From assembly GCF_000761155.1 (NCBI RefSeq), contig NZ_CP009533.1, positions 558,001 to 622,000 of the forward strand: a DNA stretch of 64,000 nt, read 5' to 3'. Positions 9,724 through 18,394 of this stretch are shown here, one piece after another. Each line of letters starts with the position of its first letter. The stretch's first letter is position 1. This stretch comes from Pseudomonas rhizosphaerae (GTDB lineage Bacteria; Pseudomonadota; Gammaproteobacteria; Pseudomonadales; Pseudomonadaceae). The notes beneath the pieces were generated by a model. That model was given only the letters and a program-made list of their open reading frames with translations. It had not been told where the DNA came from and ran no database searches. A program made the position numbers and the translations under genes.

Positions 9724-10203
9724 ATGAAGAAGTCGTCCGCCCAAGGTTCCGAAGATCCGATCCTGCAGTGGGTCACCTTCCGTCTGGACAATGAAACCTA
9801 CGGCATCAATGTGATGCAGGTGCAGGAGGTGTTGCGCTACACCGAGATCGCGCCGGTGCCCGGTGCACCCAGCTACGTGCTGGGTATCATCAACCTGCGC
9901 GGCAACGTGGTCACCGTGATCGATACGCGTCAGCGCTTCGGCCTGGACTCCAGCGACGTCAGCGATAACACGCGTATCGTCATCATCGAGGCCGACAAGC
10001 AGGTGGTGGGGATTCTGGTCGACAGCGTGGCCGAGGTCGTCTACTTGCGCCAGTCTGAGGTCGAGACTGCGCCCAACGTCGGTAACGACGAGTCGGCCAA
10101 GTTCATCCAGGGTGTGTGCAACAAGAATGGCGAGTTGCTGATTCTGGTGGAGCTGGACAAGATGATGTCCGAGGAAGAGTGGTCCGAACTGGAGAACATC
10201 TGA
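9724..10203 (+). CDS. cheW: CheW coupling protein
   Basis: A 159-residue protein that is almost entirely one CheW fold, with ILQWVTFRLDNETYGINVMQVQEVL at the start of the domain and GIINLRGNVVTVIDTRQRFGL in the middle. It bridges chemoreceptors and the CheA P5 domain in the signalling array. The length is typical. It is the third CheW-fold protein of this operon after CheA P5 and the ParP-like protein. Confidence 0.95.
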   Translation: MKKSSAQGSEDPILQWVTFRLDNETYGINVMQVQEVLRYTEIAPVPGAPSYVLGIINLRGNVVTVIDTRQRFGLDSSDVSDNTRIVIIEADKQVVGILVDSVAEVVYLRQSEVETAPNVGNDESAKFIQGVCNKNGELLILVELDKMMSEEEWSELENI

Positions 10204-10596
10204 TTGATCTTTGAGGTTGCTGTCGTCCTGCTGGCAGTGCTGTGGGTCGGAACGGTCTCGCTGTTCCTGTCCTATCAGAAAGGCCAGCGCCAGTTGGCCG
10301 CCGAACAGGCGGCTGGCGATGCGCTGCGTGACCAGCGACTGCGCGAGCTGACCAAGCGCCTGGACGACTATCAGAATCTCAACGTGCGCCTGGGGGATGC
10401 GCTGCACGAGTTGCGCGCCGTGGTGGGGCCATTGCCGGAGAAGCTGGCCCAACTCGAGCAACGCGACCCTGGCAGTTTGTCGTTCGCCCAGGCGGGCAAG
10501 CTGGTGGCCATGGGCGCCTCGGTGGATGAACTGACCCAGGCGTGCGGCCTGACCCAAGCTGAAGCCGAGCTGATGAGCAAACTGCACCGTGGGTGA
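10204..10596 (+). CDS. DUF2802 membrane-anchored protein at the end of the che operon
   Basis: A 130-residue protein with an N-terminal transmembrane helix (about 2-21), a coiled-coil (about 28-65) and a C-terminal helix-turn-helix-like segment (LSFAQAGKLVAMGASVDELTQACGLTQAEAELM). It starts with TTG directly after the cheW stop, so it depends on translational coupling. DUF2802 proteins are regular last genes of this operon in Pseudomonas (PA1465 equivalent). The function is unknown. Confidence 0.82.
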   Translation: MIFEVAVVLLAVLWVGTVSLFLSYQKGQRQLAAEQAAGDALRDQRLRELTKRLDDYQNLNVRLGDALHELRAVVGPLPEKLAQLEQRDPGSLSFAQAGKLVAMGASVDELTQACGLTQAEAELMSKLHRG

Positions 10597-10665
10597 CACA
10601 GATACGGTGCAGCCTGTCATCGGATTCAAGAGCAGACGCCATTCAGGCATCTGGGCCGTGGGCCA

Positions 10666-13416
10666 TCAAGTGTGCATCCAGCTCGCGGTACTCCCCACCC
10701 GAGAGAACTTACTCAGGGGCGTCAGTGCCTGGTACGCTTCCATGACTTCGGACCAATCGATCGTCGCGGCCTGATTGCGCAAGGGCAGTGCAATCATGTT
10801 CCAGACCTCACAGTACTGCGCCAGCTCCAGCAGCCGCTCACGAATGGTGTCGGTGAGTGCTTTTGGCCCGCTTATGTGGTTCAGGGCAATGGCGTAGCGT
10901 TGAAACCCTGCAGGGTCGTCAGAGGGATCCGGACGGCTGTTGTAGAAGTCCGGTTGCGCCTCGAAACGCTGGCGAATGGTGTCCGATATCGCGTTCAGGG
11001 TGGGGTTGCCCGGATGACTGCCGATCATGCTGCCGTTATATTGAGTGTTCATGCCCAAGGTTTCATTGGACATCGGCAAGCCCACAATCAAGCCTCGGTG
11101 CGAGGTGCGTAACGGCACCGAATCGATGGGCACCGACGTTTGGTACATTGGAGTCTTTTGCCCCGGCGGCAGGATGACATCGTCCAGATCCATGTACAGC
11201 CCCCCTTCGTTGTAGAGCAGCCGATAGCGCAGTACGTCCGATGCCGATGAGAAGTTGGAAGCCACACCGCCGTTGCCGTCTATGGCTGCTTTGTACTGGG
11301 CGTAATAGGGGCTTCGCTGAAACTCCTCGTACAGTGGTTGAGATTCGAGCGGGATGACTTCGAGGGTTGGAGCATGCGCGGCCAGCAGTTCGACGTTGCG
11401 AGCATAGACACTTGGCGAAGTCGTGGAGAGAAACAGACGATACGCGTAATTGGAGTTGCGCAGCAGGGCGTCGTTGCGACCCACGTTTTCCAGGAGTTGG
11501 GGGCTGATGACCTTGTTGCCCACCCAGATGCACGAGATTTTCTGCGCAATGGGTTTGGCACTTGGCGGACGCAGTTCGGCGAGGCTCATGGGCAGTATCA
11601 CGTCCACGCCCAAGGCGCGCAGTGTTTCCATGCGTTGTTCATCGGTAACGGGGCGTTCTGGGTCTTCGAGTTTTACCAGAGACCGTTCGCCTGACTGACT
11701 AGGCACATAGTATGGCGGATCGATGTCATTCAGATGCATGCTCTGGATGAATGCATTGCGCTCCAGGTCGTAGTGCACATCTGCCATGTATCCATCGATC
11801 TCGCACTCGAGAAGGTCATGCTTGCCGTTGTAGCTGGGCACCCTGACGACCGCATCTGCGATGTCTTGACGAGCACCGGCCACAGGCGGCACGGCGTGGG
11901 GCAGACTGAACGCGGTTTCCAGGATAGGTTCGATAGGCGGCAGATGTGGGGCGTTCAGCGGGCTCAAGGGGTAGCCGATCTGGCCATTGACCCGCGAGGG
12001 AGGCACGAACTCCAGACGTTTCACGCGGAAGATCGCTGGTCTTTTCGGCAGTGGCATATGCAACAGGGGTTCGGCGTTGAGCAAGCCCCATGCAGCGTCT
12101 ATCGCGCCGTCGGCCCGCTGTGCCAAGGTCTTGGCATTGAGCGCGCGGTCCAGGCCCAGGCCCAGTTCGGCCAACCCGCCCAGTGCGAAAACCGGCGCCA
12201 GTTCAGGCACCACCATCGCGATAGGTGCCAGTGTATTGACCGCCGAGTCAAGGTAGCCGCGCCATTTTTCCTTGGTCACCGAACTGTCGGTGCTGATGAT
12301 GAAGTCGGCGTCTTGTTCACTGCGCTTTTTCTGTTGCTTGGCCATGGCCAGGAACAGGTCGCCCTGAATGGACGGGCTGTATTTGTCGGTGCGGTAATTG
12401 ACGGTGTCATTGGGCGTCCATAAGCCGCTGGTAGCAAAACCGGGATGTCGGTCAGGGTCGAAATGGTGATAGGCCGGGTACAGGCCCAACCCGGTCAACG
12501 CCGTGTTCAAGCCACTGAAGCCCAGAGTGTCGGCTTCGTCACCCGGCGGGAAGTGGCTTTCCAGCGCCTGACGGGTGTGTGGGTGCTTGCACTGCTCGGC
12601 GACCCAGTGCTTCATCGCCGATTCGTCGGCGAATTCGTGGAATGGCCAGCTGTTGCCCGGTATGTACAACAGGGTCAGCCCCGTAGTGGTGTTCTTCAGG
12701 CACAGCAGGTTGGTGGCTGCGTAGCCGTAGATGTTCAGGCATGCCACATGCACGGCATGCGGTCGTGTCTGCAGACCGGCCACCTGCCAGGCCAGCACGC
12801 GCCCGGCATCGCTCAGGCTCGCGTTGCTGACCTGCCGGTTGCAGGCCGCAATGAAGTTGACCTTCGCGGCATCGCGGTAGCGATTCAGCCCGTCTTTCCA
12901 AAACGTCTTGAGCATCTGCCCATAGGGGCGGTGGAAATCCAGATTCCAGATGAACTGCTGGAAATCTTCGGCTGGAATGCGGACGTGATGCGCCACATCG
13001 AAGGTGGCCGGCGAGACCTGTCGGTACAGGCCGTTGTACACCAGGTACTCGGCGCCGTTGTCGAACAGGCCGTGTTCGTCCAGATGGTCGACCAGCGTGA
13101 TGGGGTAGGGGGGCGGATCGCCCGCCCAGGCTTCATGCAGGGCCGCGCCGATCAGGTTGTTGTTCGACTCGCCTTGCCAGTTCGACAACAAGGCCTGGGT
13201 CATGCTGATCTTTTGCACGATGCGAGCGATGCAGCGCTGACCCTTGACCTGGTAGTGCAGGGTCACGGCATCGACCTTGCCTGGATTGAGCTCCAGGCCG
13301 CGGCTCGATGCCCACTTGCGCACGGCGTCGGCGGCGGCACGGTCGGGCCGGGGGTAGTCGTCCAGCGCATCGCGAACGGTCTGCACACCTTGTGCGGTGA
13401 TGAATGGGTCGGTCAT
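10666..13416 (-). CDS. Large toxin-like protein with C-terminal TcdA/TcdB-type glycosyltransferase
   Basis: A 916-residue protein. Residues 1 to about 600 resemble the long N-terminal region of Pseudomonas 'dermonecrotic toxin domain' proteins, with a hydrophobic stretch near 420-450 (APIAMVVPELAPVFALGGLAELGLG). Residues 621-916 form a glycosyltransferase: W631 (SCIWVG), D727 and R730 (SASDVLRYRLLY), Y741 and the DXD motif D743/D745 (LYMDLDD). The spacing equals that of TcdB W102, D270, R273, Y284, D286 and D288, so UDP-sugar transfer to a target protein is predicted. ATG 13416 was chosen over the upstream frame start at 13551 because AGGA precedes it and TDPFITAQGVQ looks like a natural start. 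No signal peptide was seen. It sits between DUF2802 and the FlhB-like gene, an unusual place. Target and secretion route are unknown. Confidence 0.85.
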   Translation of the reverse strand: MTDPFITAQGVQTVRDALDDYPRPDRAAADAVRKWASSRGLELNPGKVDAVTLHYQVKGQRCIARIVQKISMTQALLSNWQGESNNNLIGAALHEAWAGDPPPYPITLVDHLDEHGLFDNGAEYLVYNGLYRQVSPATFDVAHHVRIPAEDFQQFIWNLDFHRPYGQMLKTFWKDGLNRYRDAAKVNFIAACNRQVSNASLSDAGRVLAWQVAGLQTRPHAVHVACLNIYGYAATNLLCLKNTTTGLTLLYIPGNSWPFHEFADESAMKHWVAEQCKHPHTRQALESHFPPGDEADTLGFSGLNTALTGLGLYPAYHHFDPDRHPGFATSGLWTPNDTVNYRTDKYSPSIQGDLFLAMAKQQKKRSEQDADFIISTDSSVTKEKWRGYLDSAVNTLAPIAMVVPELAPVFALGGLAELGLGLDRALNAKTLAQRADGAIDAAWGLLNAEPLLHMPLPKRPAIFRVKRLEFVPPSRVNGQIGYPLSPLNAPHLPPIEPILETAFSLPHAVPPVAGARQDIADAVVRVPSYNGKHDLLECEIDGYMADVHYDLERNAFIQSMHLNDIDPPYYVPSQSGERSLVKLEDPERPVTDEQRMETLRALGVDVILPMSLAELRPPSAKPIAQKISCIWVGNKVISPQLLENVGRNDALLRNSNYAYRLFLSTTSPSVYARNVELLAAHAPTLEVIPLESQPLYEEFQRSPYYAQYKAAIDGNGGVASNFSSASDVLRYRLLYNEGGLYMDLDDVILPPGQKTPMYQTSVPIDSVPLRTSHRGLIVGLPMSNETLGMNTQYNGSMIGSHPGNPTLNAISDTIRQRFEAQPDFYNSRPDPSDDPAGFQRYAIALNHISGPKALTDTIRERLLELAQYCEVWNMIALPLRNQAATIDWSEVMEAYQALTPLSKFSRVGSTASWMHT

Positions 13417-13583
13417 GGCGGTGTTCCTGTATGGGCACGGAAAGTCGTGCCAGGCCATGATTGGTGTCGGGCCACCGGTGAACGCGATACATATGTAAGG
13501 CGCGGCGAGTGCAGAGGCGCAGGCGGGGGAGTCTGGTTCTCCTTCTGCCAACGGGCCAGGATACTGGCGCTCATTGATCGGAA

Positions 13584-13599
13584 GGGGCCATGCGGCCCC
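13584..13599. other. GC-rich hairpin between FlhB-like gene and toxin-like gene
   Basis: GGGGCC and GGCCCC flank a four-base loop, just after the FlhB-like stop on the - strand. A short T run (GGTTTTA) follows only on the + strand, so it is not a clear terminator for the genes transcribed leftwards. It may still attenuate read-through from the fliK-like unit. Confidence 0.3.
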
Positions 13600-13603
13600 G
13601 GTT

Positions 13604-13924
13604 TTACGGGTGTTTGGGCGTGATGTCGCGCTCGGTCGGCGCCGGCATCAACTCGAAGCCTGCGGGGGTCTTGCCTTGCAGGTGCCAGGCAAAGGCGATG
13701 ATCTCTGCGATGGTCAGGTACAACTCGTGGGGAATGCTGTCGCCCAGTTCCATGCGTGCCAGCATCTTCACCAGTTCGGCATTTTCGTACACCGGCACTT
13801 CGTATTCACGGGCCATGGCCAGGATCGCCTCGGCCAGCTCGTCGTCGCCCTTGGCAGTGAGGGTCGGCGCCTTCTGGCCGTCATAGCGCAGGGCAATGGC
13901 TTGGCGTGGGGTTCGTTCGGTCAT
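13604..13924 (-). CDS. FlhB C-terminal-domain-like protein (EscU/YscU/HrcU family)
   Basis: A 106-residue protein corresponding to the cytoplasmic C-terminal part of FlhB (RQAIALRYDGQKAPTLTAKG; VPVYENAELVKMLARMELGDSIPHELY). It has no membrane domain and no NPTH autocleavage motif before the AIALRYDG strand. FlhB's C domain switches export substrate specificity together with FliK, and a FliK-like gene overlaps this one by four bases. The start at 13924 (MTERTPRQAIALRYD) was chosen because it overlaps the upstream stop. The pair is regular in Pseudomonas; its exact role is not established. Confidence 0.88.
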   Translation of the reverse strand: MTERTPRQAIALRYDGQKAPTLTAKGDDELAEAILAMAREYEVPVYENAELVKMLARMELGDSIPHELYLTIAEIIAFAWHLQGKTPAGFELMPAPTERDITPKHP

Positions 13925-15486
13925 GCGGTTTCGTCCACCCAGCGTTGTTCCAGTCGTGTGCGTGCACCTTGCGGTGCGGTGCCCTGATGACACTGCAGAT
14001 CGGCCACGTTCAGGCCGCTGGCCTGCAGGCGCTGGCGCAGGTCGTCCAGTTGGTTCTCGATGAGCAAGGCCGTTTCCGGACGCTGCGCCCACAACTGGCT
14101 GGACAGGCTGCCGTGGGCCAGTTGCGCTTGCACCTGCAGCGGCCCCAGCGCATCCAGATCGAAGGCCAGGTCCAGGCGCCAGATCTTTTCCTGGGCAGGC
14201 CGGGCATCGTTCCTGTCGGCGGGCTGTTGGTCCGGTGGCGGATCCTCGCGTTGCACCTTGACTTGCAAGGGGATGAAGTCGTGCAGATGGCGCATGGGAA
14301 TCTCCAACTGCCAGGTCGTCTGCGTGGCGCCCTCGGGGGTGCGCCCGGTTTGCTCCAGGCCCGCGAGTTGATGGCTTTGCAGGCGTGCCACGGCGGCACC
14401 GGCAAGGCGCAGCAGATGTTCGAGATCGTCTTCGCCTTCGCTTTTCTGTGCCGTGCGGGCAGGCAAGGGGAAACTTGCGGGTACGGTTTTTTCGCTGACC
14501 TGCCCCCAGGCGTTCAACGCATTGCGCACACGCCCCGGCAGTACCTGGGCCAGCACGTTGGCTGCCACGCCCGGGTGCGCCGTCGGGTTGGGCAGGGCGC
14601 CTGGCGCGATCTGCGCCATCAGGCGCAACAGCGCCGACTTGAGATCGGGCGCCGGTTGGCCGTTGAGCAGGTTGGCTTCCAGAAATGCGCCGCTGGCGAC
14701 CACGGCCTGGGCCACGGTTTTCGGATCGGCCATCTGCTGTACGTCCGGCAGGGTGGCCAGCAGGCGCTCCAGGCCCGCGCGCGTCGGCGGTGCCAGGTCA
14801 GGGTTCTGGCGCAGGTTCTGCACCGCGCTCAGCAGGCTGTCGAGCGATCCCTGTCGGGATTGCTGGGCGCCCAGTTGCTGGGCCACGGCCAGCTGGTCCA
14901 TGCGCCCGCTCAGGGGCACGAAATTCAGGCTCTGGTCACTCATCACCTGGGCACTGAGCAGACTGCCCAGGCGCAGCGGCTGCGGGCTCTCGATGGCCAG
15001 AATGTTGCCAGCCTGGGCGGTATTGAGCAGGGTCACCATGGCTTTGTACACCGCCGGTTGCCCGGCGATCTGTGGCAGCATCTGGCTGCTGCTGACCTTG
15101 CCCTGCAACAGCGTGCCCACCGGCAAGGCCTGGGTGTCGATGCGCGTCAGGATCAGCGGTGCGCCATTGCCGCGCTCCTGGGTCGCCACCAAAGCTGCGC
15201 CGCCGGCCAGGTGTGAAACCAGCAGGGCGGTGCCTTGGGGCAGTGGCTTCAGGCTGCTGGCGGTGATCGTGGCCACGCCGCCACCGGCCAGGCTCAGGCG
15301 CAACAGCAATTGAAAGTCCTGCGCACCGGCCTTGACCGACACCACTTCGGCGTCCACCGTCTCGCCCAAGGCCAGCAGGCTGTCCAGTGGCTGGGTGATC
15401 TTCACCGTCTCGATGCTCGAGGCACTGGCGCGCGCGGCCCCGCTGGCGGAAGGAAGCGCGGCGAGGTTGCTGATCAGGTCAGGCAT
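13921..15486 (-). CDS. FliK-like flagellar hook-length control protein
   Basis: A 521-residue protein, mostly Gln/Ala/Leu-rich and low in structure in the first 380 residues. It ends with a Flg_hook/FliK C-terminal type domain (about 385-505; WQLEIPMRHLHDFIPLQVKVQ, IWRLDLAFDLDALGPLQVQAQL, ETALLIENQLDDLRQRLQASGL). FliK-type proteins measure hook length and trigger the FlhB switch. It is separate from the canonical fliK, which is not in this window. The start at 15486 (MPDLISNLAAL) excludes an upstream extension that runs across the divergent ccmA gene. It overlaps the FlhB-like gene downstream. Confidence 0.85.
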   Translation of the reverse strand: MPDLISNLAALPSASGAARASASSIETVKITQPLDSLLALGETVDAEVVSVKAGAQDFQLLLRLSLAGGGVATITASSLKPLPQGTALLVSHLAGGAALVATQERGNGAPLILTRIDTQALPVGTLLQGKVSSSQMLPQIAGQPAVYKAMVTLLNTAQAGNILAIESPQPLRLGSLLSAQVMSDQSLNFVPLSGRMDQLAVAQQLGAQQSRQGSLDSLLSAVQNLRQNPDLAPPTRAGLERLLATLPDVQQMADPKTVAQAVVASGAFLEANLLNGQPAPDLKSALLRLMAQIAPGALPNPTAHPGVAANVLAQVLPGRVRNALNAWGQVSEKTVPASFPLPARTAQKSEGEDDLEHLLRLAGAAVARLQSHQLAGLEQTGRTPEGATQTTWQLEIPMRHLHDFIPLQVKVQREDPPPDQQPADRNDARPAQEKIWRLDLAFDLDALGPLQVQAQLAHGSLSSQLWAQRPETALLIENQLDDLRQRLQASGLNVADLQCHQGTAPQGARTRLEQRWVDETA

Positions 15487-15504
15487 GGATGAAACCTGTG
15501 TCGG

Positions 15505-15538
15505 TTGCGCCCTTGGGCAGGAGCTGCGCATGTATAAT
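15505..15538 (+). promoter_or_regulatory. Candidate sigma-70 promoter for ccmA
   Basis: A perfect -10 hexamer TATAAT lies at 15533-15538, 120 bases before ccmA, in the 171-base gap between divergent fliK-like and ccmA genes. The best -35 choices, TTGCGC (15505) and TTGGGC (15513), have poor spacing (22 and 14). The assignment is therefore tentative. Confidence 0.35.
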
Positions 15539-15657
15539 GCGCGGCCACGGCGGCCGGCTCTGCTATACAGCGCCATGGAAGTATAGCGGCCATGCTCCCC
15601 GGAACTTGAACGCGGCGCCATGCTGCAACCTGCGACCGAACCCGATAAGGCCGATTC

Positions 15658-16290
15658 TTGACCCCATACCTGCACGCCACCGACCTTGCCTGCGACCGCG
15701 ATGGGCGGCTGCTGTTCGAGCACCTGCAGGTTCAGGTGGGTGCTGGCGACATGCTGCAGGTGTGCGGACCCAACGGGTGCGGCAAGACCAGCCTGCTGCG
15801 CCTGCTGGCCGGGTTGATGCAGCCGGCTGAAGGGCAGGTCGCCGTGATGCCTGCCGAGCAACCGGCGCACCGGCGCGAACGGGGTCGCCAGCTGCTGTGG
15901 ATTGGCCATGCGCCCGGTATCAAGGATGTACTGACCGCTGAAGAAAACCTGGCCTGGCTGGGTGCGCTGCACACTCCGGCCAGCCGCGAACTGATCTGGG
16001 CGGCCCTGGCGGCCATCGGCCTGCGCGGTTACGAAGACGTTCAGTGCCACAGGCTCTCGGCCGGCCAGCAGCGCCGCGTAGCGCTGGCCCGTCTTTATCT
16101 GCCTGGCCCGCCATTGTGGATCCTCGACGAGCCCTTTACCGCGCTCGATGCGCAGGCGGTGGCGCAGTTGGAGCAGCACCTGGCCGAACACTGCGCGCAC
16201 GGCGGCATGGTGGTTCTGACCACCCACCATCTGCTTGCGCAGACGCCAATCCGCTACCGGCGCCTGGCACTGGGCGCGAACGCGGCATGA
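15658..16290 (+). CDS. ccmA: CcmA, ATPase of the cytochrome c maturation haem-handling ABC complex
   Basis: A 210-residue ABC ATPase with Walker [10 protein letters not shown], signature [14 protein letters not shown] and Walker B LWILDEP. With CcmB, CcmC and CcmD it releases haem-loaded CcmE for cytochrome c assembly at the inner membrane. The start is TTG ([16 protein letters not shown]); no better ATG is in frame close by. Its stop overlaps the ccmB ATG. It is the first gene of an eight- to nine-gene ccm operon. Confidence 0.95.
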   Translation: MTPYLHATDLACDRDGRLLFEHLQVQVGAGDMLQVCGPNGCGKTSLLRLLAGLMQPAEGQVAVMPAEQPAHRRERGRQLLWIGHAPGIKDVLTAEENLAWLGALHTPASRELIWAALAAIGLRGYEDVQCHRLSAGQQRRVALARLYLPGPPLWILDEPFTALDAQAVAQLEQHLAEHCAHGGMVVLTTHHLLAQTPIRYRRLALGANAA

Positions 16291-16955
16291 GCGTCTTTGT
16301 CCTGTTGCTCAAGCGCGAAGCCCGTCTGTTGTATCGACGGCCGGCCGAGCTGGCCAACCCCCTGGTATTCTTCGCCATCGTCATCGCGCTGTTCCCGCTT
16401 GCCGTGGGCCCGCAGATGCACGTGCTGGAAAGTCTTTCTCCGGGCCTGGTCTGGGTGGCCGCACTGCTGGCCGTGTTGCTGTCCCTCGACGGGCTGTTTC
16501 GCAGCGACCTGGAAGATGGCTCGCTCGAACAATGGGTATTGTCCGAACACCCGTTGCCGGTGCTGGTGTTGGCCAAGGTACTGGTGCACTGGGTGTTTTC
16601 CGGGCTGGCGCTGGTGCTGGTGTCACCGCTGCTGGCGCTGATGCTCGGCCTGCCCGCGCGGTGCCTGCCGGTGCTGCTGGCCTCGTTGCTGCTGGGTACG
16701 CCGGTGCTCAGCCTGCTCGGCGCAGTAGGCGCCGCGTTGACCGTGGGGCTCAAGCGCGGCGGCCTGCTGTTGGCCTTGCTGACGCTGCCGCTGTACATCC
16801 CGGTGCTGATTCTGGGCAGTGGCGCGCTGCAGGCGTCGTTGCAGCAACTGCCGAGCGCTGGCTACCTGTTGTGGCTGGGCAGCCTGACGGCACTGGCCGT
16901 GACCCTGGCGCCCTTCGCGATCGCGGCCGGGCTCAAGATCAGTGTCGGCGAATGA
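16287..16955 (+). CDS. ccmB: CcmB, membrane subunit of the haem-handling ABC complex
   Basis: A 222-residue protein with about six hydrophobic segments, starting [19 protein letters not shown] and containing [24 protein letters not shown], a family hallmark. It forms the membrane part of CcmAB. The start at 16287 overlaps the ccmA stop (ATGA). ccmC begins 64 bases after its end. Confidence 0.95.
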   Translation: MSVFVLLLKREARLLYRRPAELANPLVFFAIVIALFPLAVGPQMHVLESLSPGLVWVAALLAVLLSLDGLFRSDLEDGSLEQWVLSEHPLPVLVLAKVLVHWVFSGLALVLVSPLLALMLGLPARCLPVLLASLLLGTPVLSLLGAVGAALTVGLKRGGLLLALLTLPLYIPVLILGSGALQASLQQLPSAGYLLWLGSLTALAVTLAPFAIAAGLKISVGE

Positions 16956-17019
16956 ACGGACGAGGCCGGATGTGCGACCGGCTCATGCTTTTGAATACGG
17001 GGTCTTGAAGAACAAGGTG

Positions 17020-17781
17020 ATGAACTGGACGTGGTTTCACAAGCTCGGCTCGCCCAAGGCGTTCTATGCCCTGAGCGGGCGCATGCTGCCTTGGCTGGGC
17101 GTGGCGGCGGCGTTGTTGATCGGCGCAGGGGTGGTGTGGGGCCTGGTCTTCGCGCCACCGGATTACCAGCAGGGCAACAGTTTTCGCATCATCTACATCC
17201 ACGTGCCGGCGGCCATGCTTGCCCAGTCCTGCTACGTGATGATGGCGCTGGCCGGCGTGGTCGGGTTGGTGTGGAAGATGAAGATCGCCGACATCGCCTT
17301 GCAGTGCGCCGCGCCGGTGGGCGCCTGGATGACCGCGCTGGCGCTGGCCACCGGTGCCATCTGGGGCAAGCCGACCTGGGGCAGTTGGTGGGTCTGGGAT
17401 GCCCGCCTGACTTCCATGCTCATCCTGCTGTTTCTCTACCTGGGGCTCATTGCCCTGGGCCAGGCCATCGGCAACCGCGAGAACGCAGCCAAGGCCTGTG
17501 CGGTGCTGGCCATCGTCGGCGTGGTCAACATTCCGATCATCAAGTATTCGGTGCAGTGGTGGAACACCCTGCACCAGGGCGCCACCTTCAGCCTGACCGA
17601 AAAACCGGCGATGCCCGCGCAGATGTGGCTGCCGCTGTTGCTCACGGTGCTGGGTTTCTATTGTTTCTTCGGCGCCGTGCTGCTGCTGCGCATGCGTCTG
17701 GAAGTGCTCCGGCGCGAGGGTCGCAGCCGCTGGGTGCAGGAGTACCTGGCCGGCGTCGTGACGACGAGGGTCGGGCCATGA
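17020..17781 (+). CDS. ccmC: CcmC, haem transfer protein
   Basis: A 253-residue six-helix membrane protein with the tryptophan-rich WWD motif ([14 protein letters not shown]) and conserved histidines in YIHVPAA and NTLHQGA. It delivers haem to CcmE. The start [13 protein letters not shown] at 17020 matches family N termini. An earlier GTG at 16942 would add 26 residues unlike the family and overlap ccmB. Its stop overlaps the ccmD start. Confidence 0.95.
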   Translation: MNWTWFHKLGSPKAFYALSGRMLPWLGVAAALLIGAGVVWGLVFAPPDYQQGNSFRIIYIHVPAAMLAQSCYVMMALAGVVGLVWKMKIADIALQCAAPVGAWMTALALATGAIWGKPTWGSWWVWDARLTSMLILLFLYLGLIALGQAIGNRENAAKACAVLAIVGVVNIPIIKYSVQWWNTLHQGATFSLTEKPAMPAQMWLPLLLTVLGFYCFFGAVLLLRMRLEVLRREGRSRWVQEYLAGVVTTRVGP

Positions 17782-17954
17782 GCTTCGCTTCGTTCGCCGA
17801 GTTCCTGAGCATGGGTCGCCATGGCGTCTACGTCTGGTCAGCCTATGGCCTGTGCCTGCTGGTGCTGATCGTCAACGTGGCCGGACCCTTGCTGGCCCGT
17901 CGCCGTTACCTGCAGCAAGAGGCGCGACGTCTGCGTCGGGAGAGCCAACCGTGA
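17778..17954 (+). CDS. ccmD: CcmD, small haem exporter subunit
   Basis: A 58-residue protein with one transmembrane helix (about 17-38, [21 protein letters not shown]) and a basic C-terminal tail ([18 protein letters not shown]), the standard CcmD plan. It is needed for release of holo-CcmE from CcmABC. It overlaps ccmC upstream and ccmE downstream by four bases each. Confidence 0.93.
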   Translation: MSFASFAEFLSMGRHGVYVWSAYGLCLLVLIVNVAGPLLARRRYLQQEARRLRRESQP

Positions 17955-18394
17955 AACCGCAACGCCGCAAACGCCTGATGCTCATCCTCGCGCTGTTGGC
18001 GGGTATCGCGCTTGCCGTGGGGCTGGCCCTTGGCGCCTTGCAACAGAACATCAACCTGTTCTACACGCCGACCCAGATCGCCAACGGCGAGGCGCCGACG
18101 GGCACTCGCATTCGCGCCGGTGGCATGGTCGAAAAGGGCTCGCTGCAACGCTCCGGCGACTCGCTGGATGTGCGCTTCGTGGTCACCGACTTCCAGCACA
18201 GTGTCACCATCACCTACCGTGGCATCCTTCCCGACCTGTTTCGCGAAGGGCAGGGCATCGTCGCCCTGGGCACCTTGAACGCCGACGGCGTCGTGGAAGC
18301 GGACGAGGTGCTGGCCAAGCACGATGAAAAATACATGCCACCGGAGGTCACCAAGGCCTTGAAGGATTCCGGCCGAATGGGAGCTTCACAATGA
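17951..18394 (+). CDS. ccmE: CcmE, periplasmic haem chaperone
   Basis: A 147-residue protein with an N-terminal membrane anchor (about 9-31), an OB-fold body and the haem-attachment histidine in [13 protein letters not shown] near the C terminus. Haem is bound covalently to this histidine before transfer by CcmF/H. The start is GTG, overlapping the ccmD stop (GTGA). The ccmF ATG overlaps its stop. Confidence 0.95.
   Translation: MKPQRRKRLMLILALLAGIALAVGLALGALQQNINLFYTPTQIANGEAPTGTRIRAGGMVEKGSLQRSGDSLDVRFVVTDFQHSVTITYRGILPDLFREGQGIVALGTLNADGVVEADEVLAKHDEKYMPPEVTKALKDSGRMGASQ

Noticed and set aside
12445..13623. 392-codon open frame on the + strand
   Set aside because: Antisense to the toxin-like gene's N-terminal half, no recognisable domain.
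13906..15216. 436-codon open frame on the + strand
   Set aside because: Antisense to the FliK-like gene, which has a recognisable C-terminal domain and overlaps its neighbour in a normal way.
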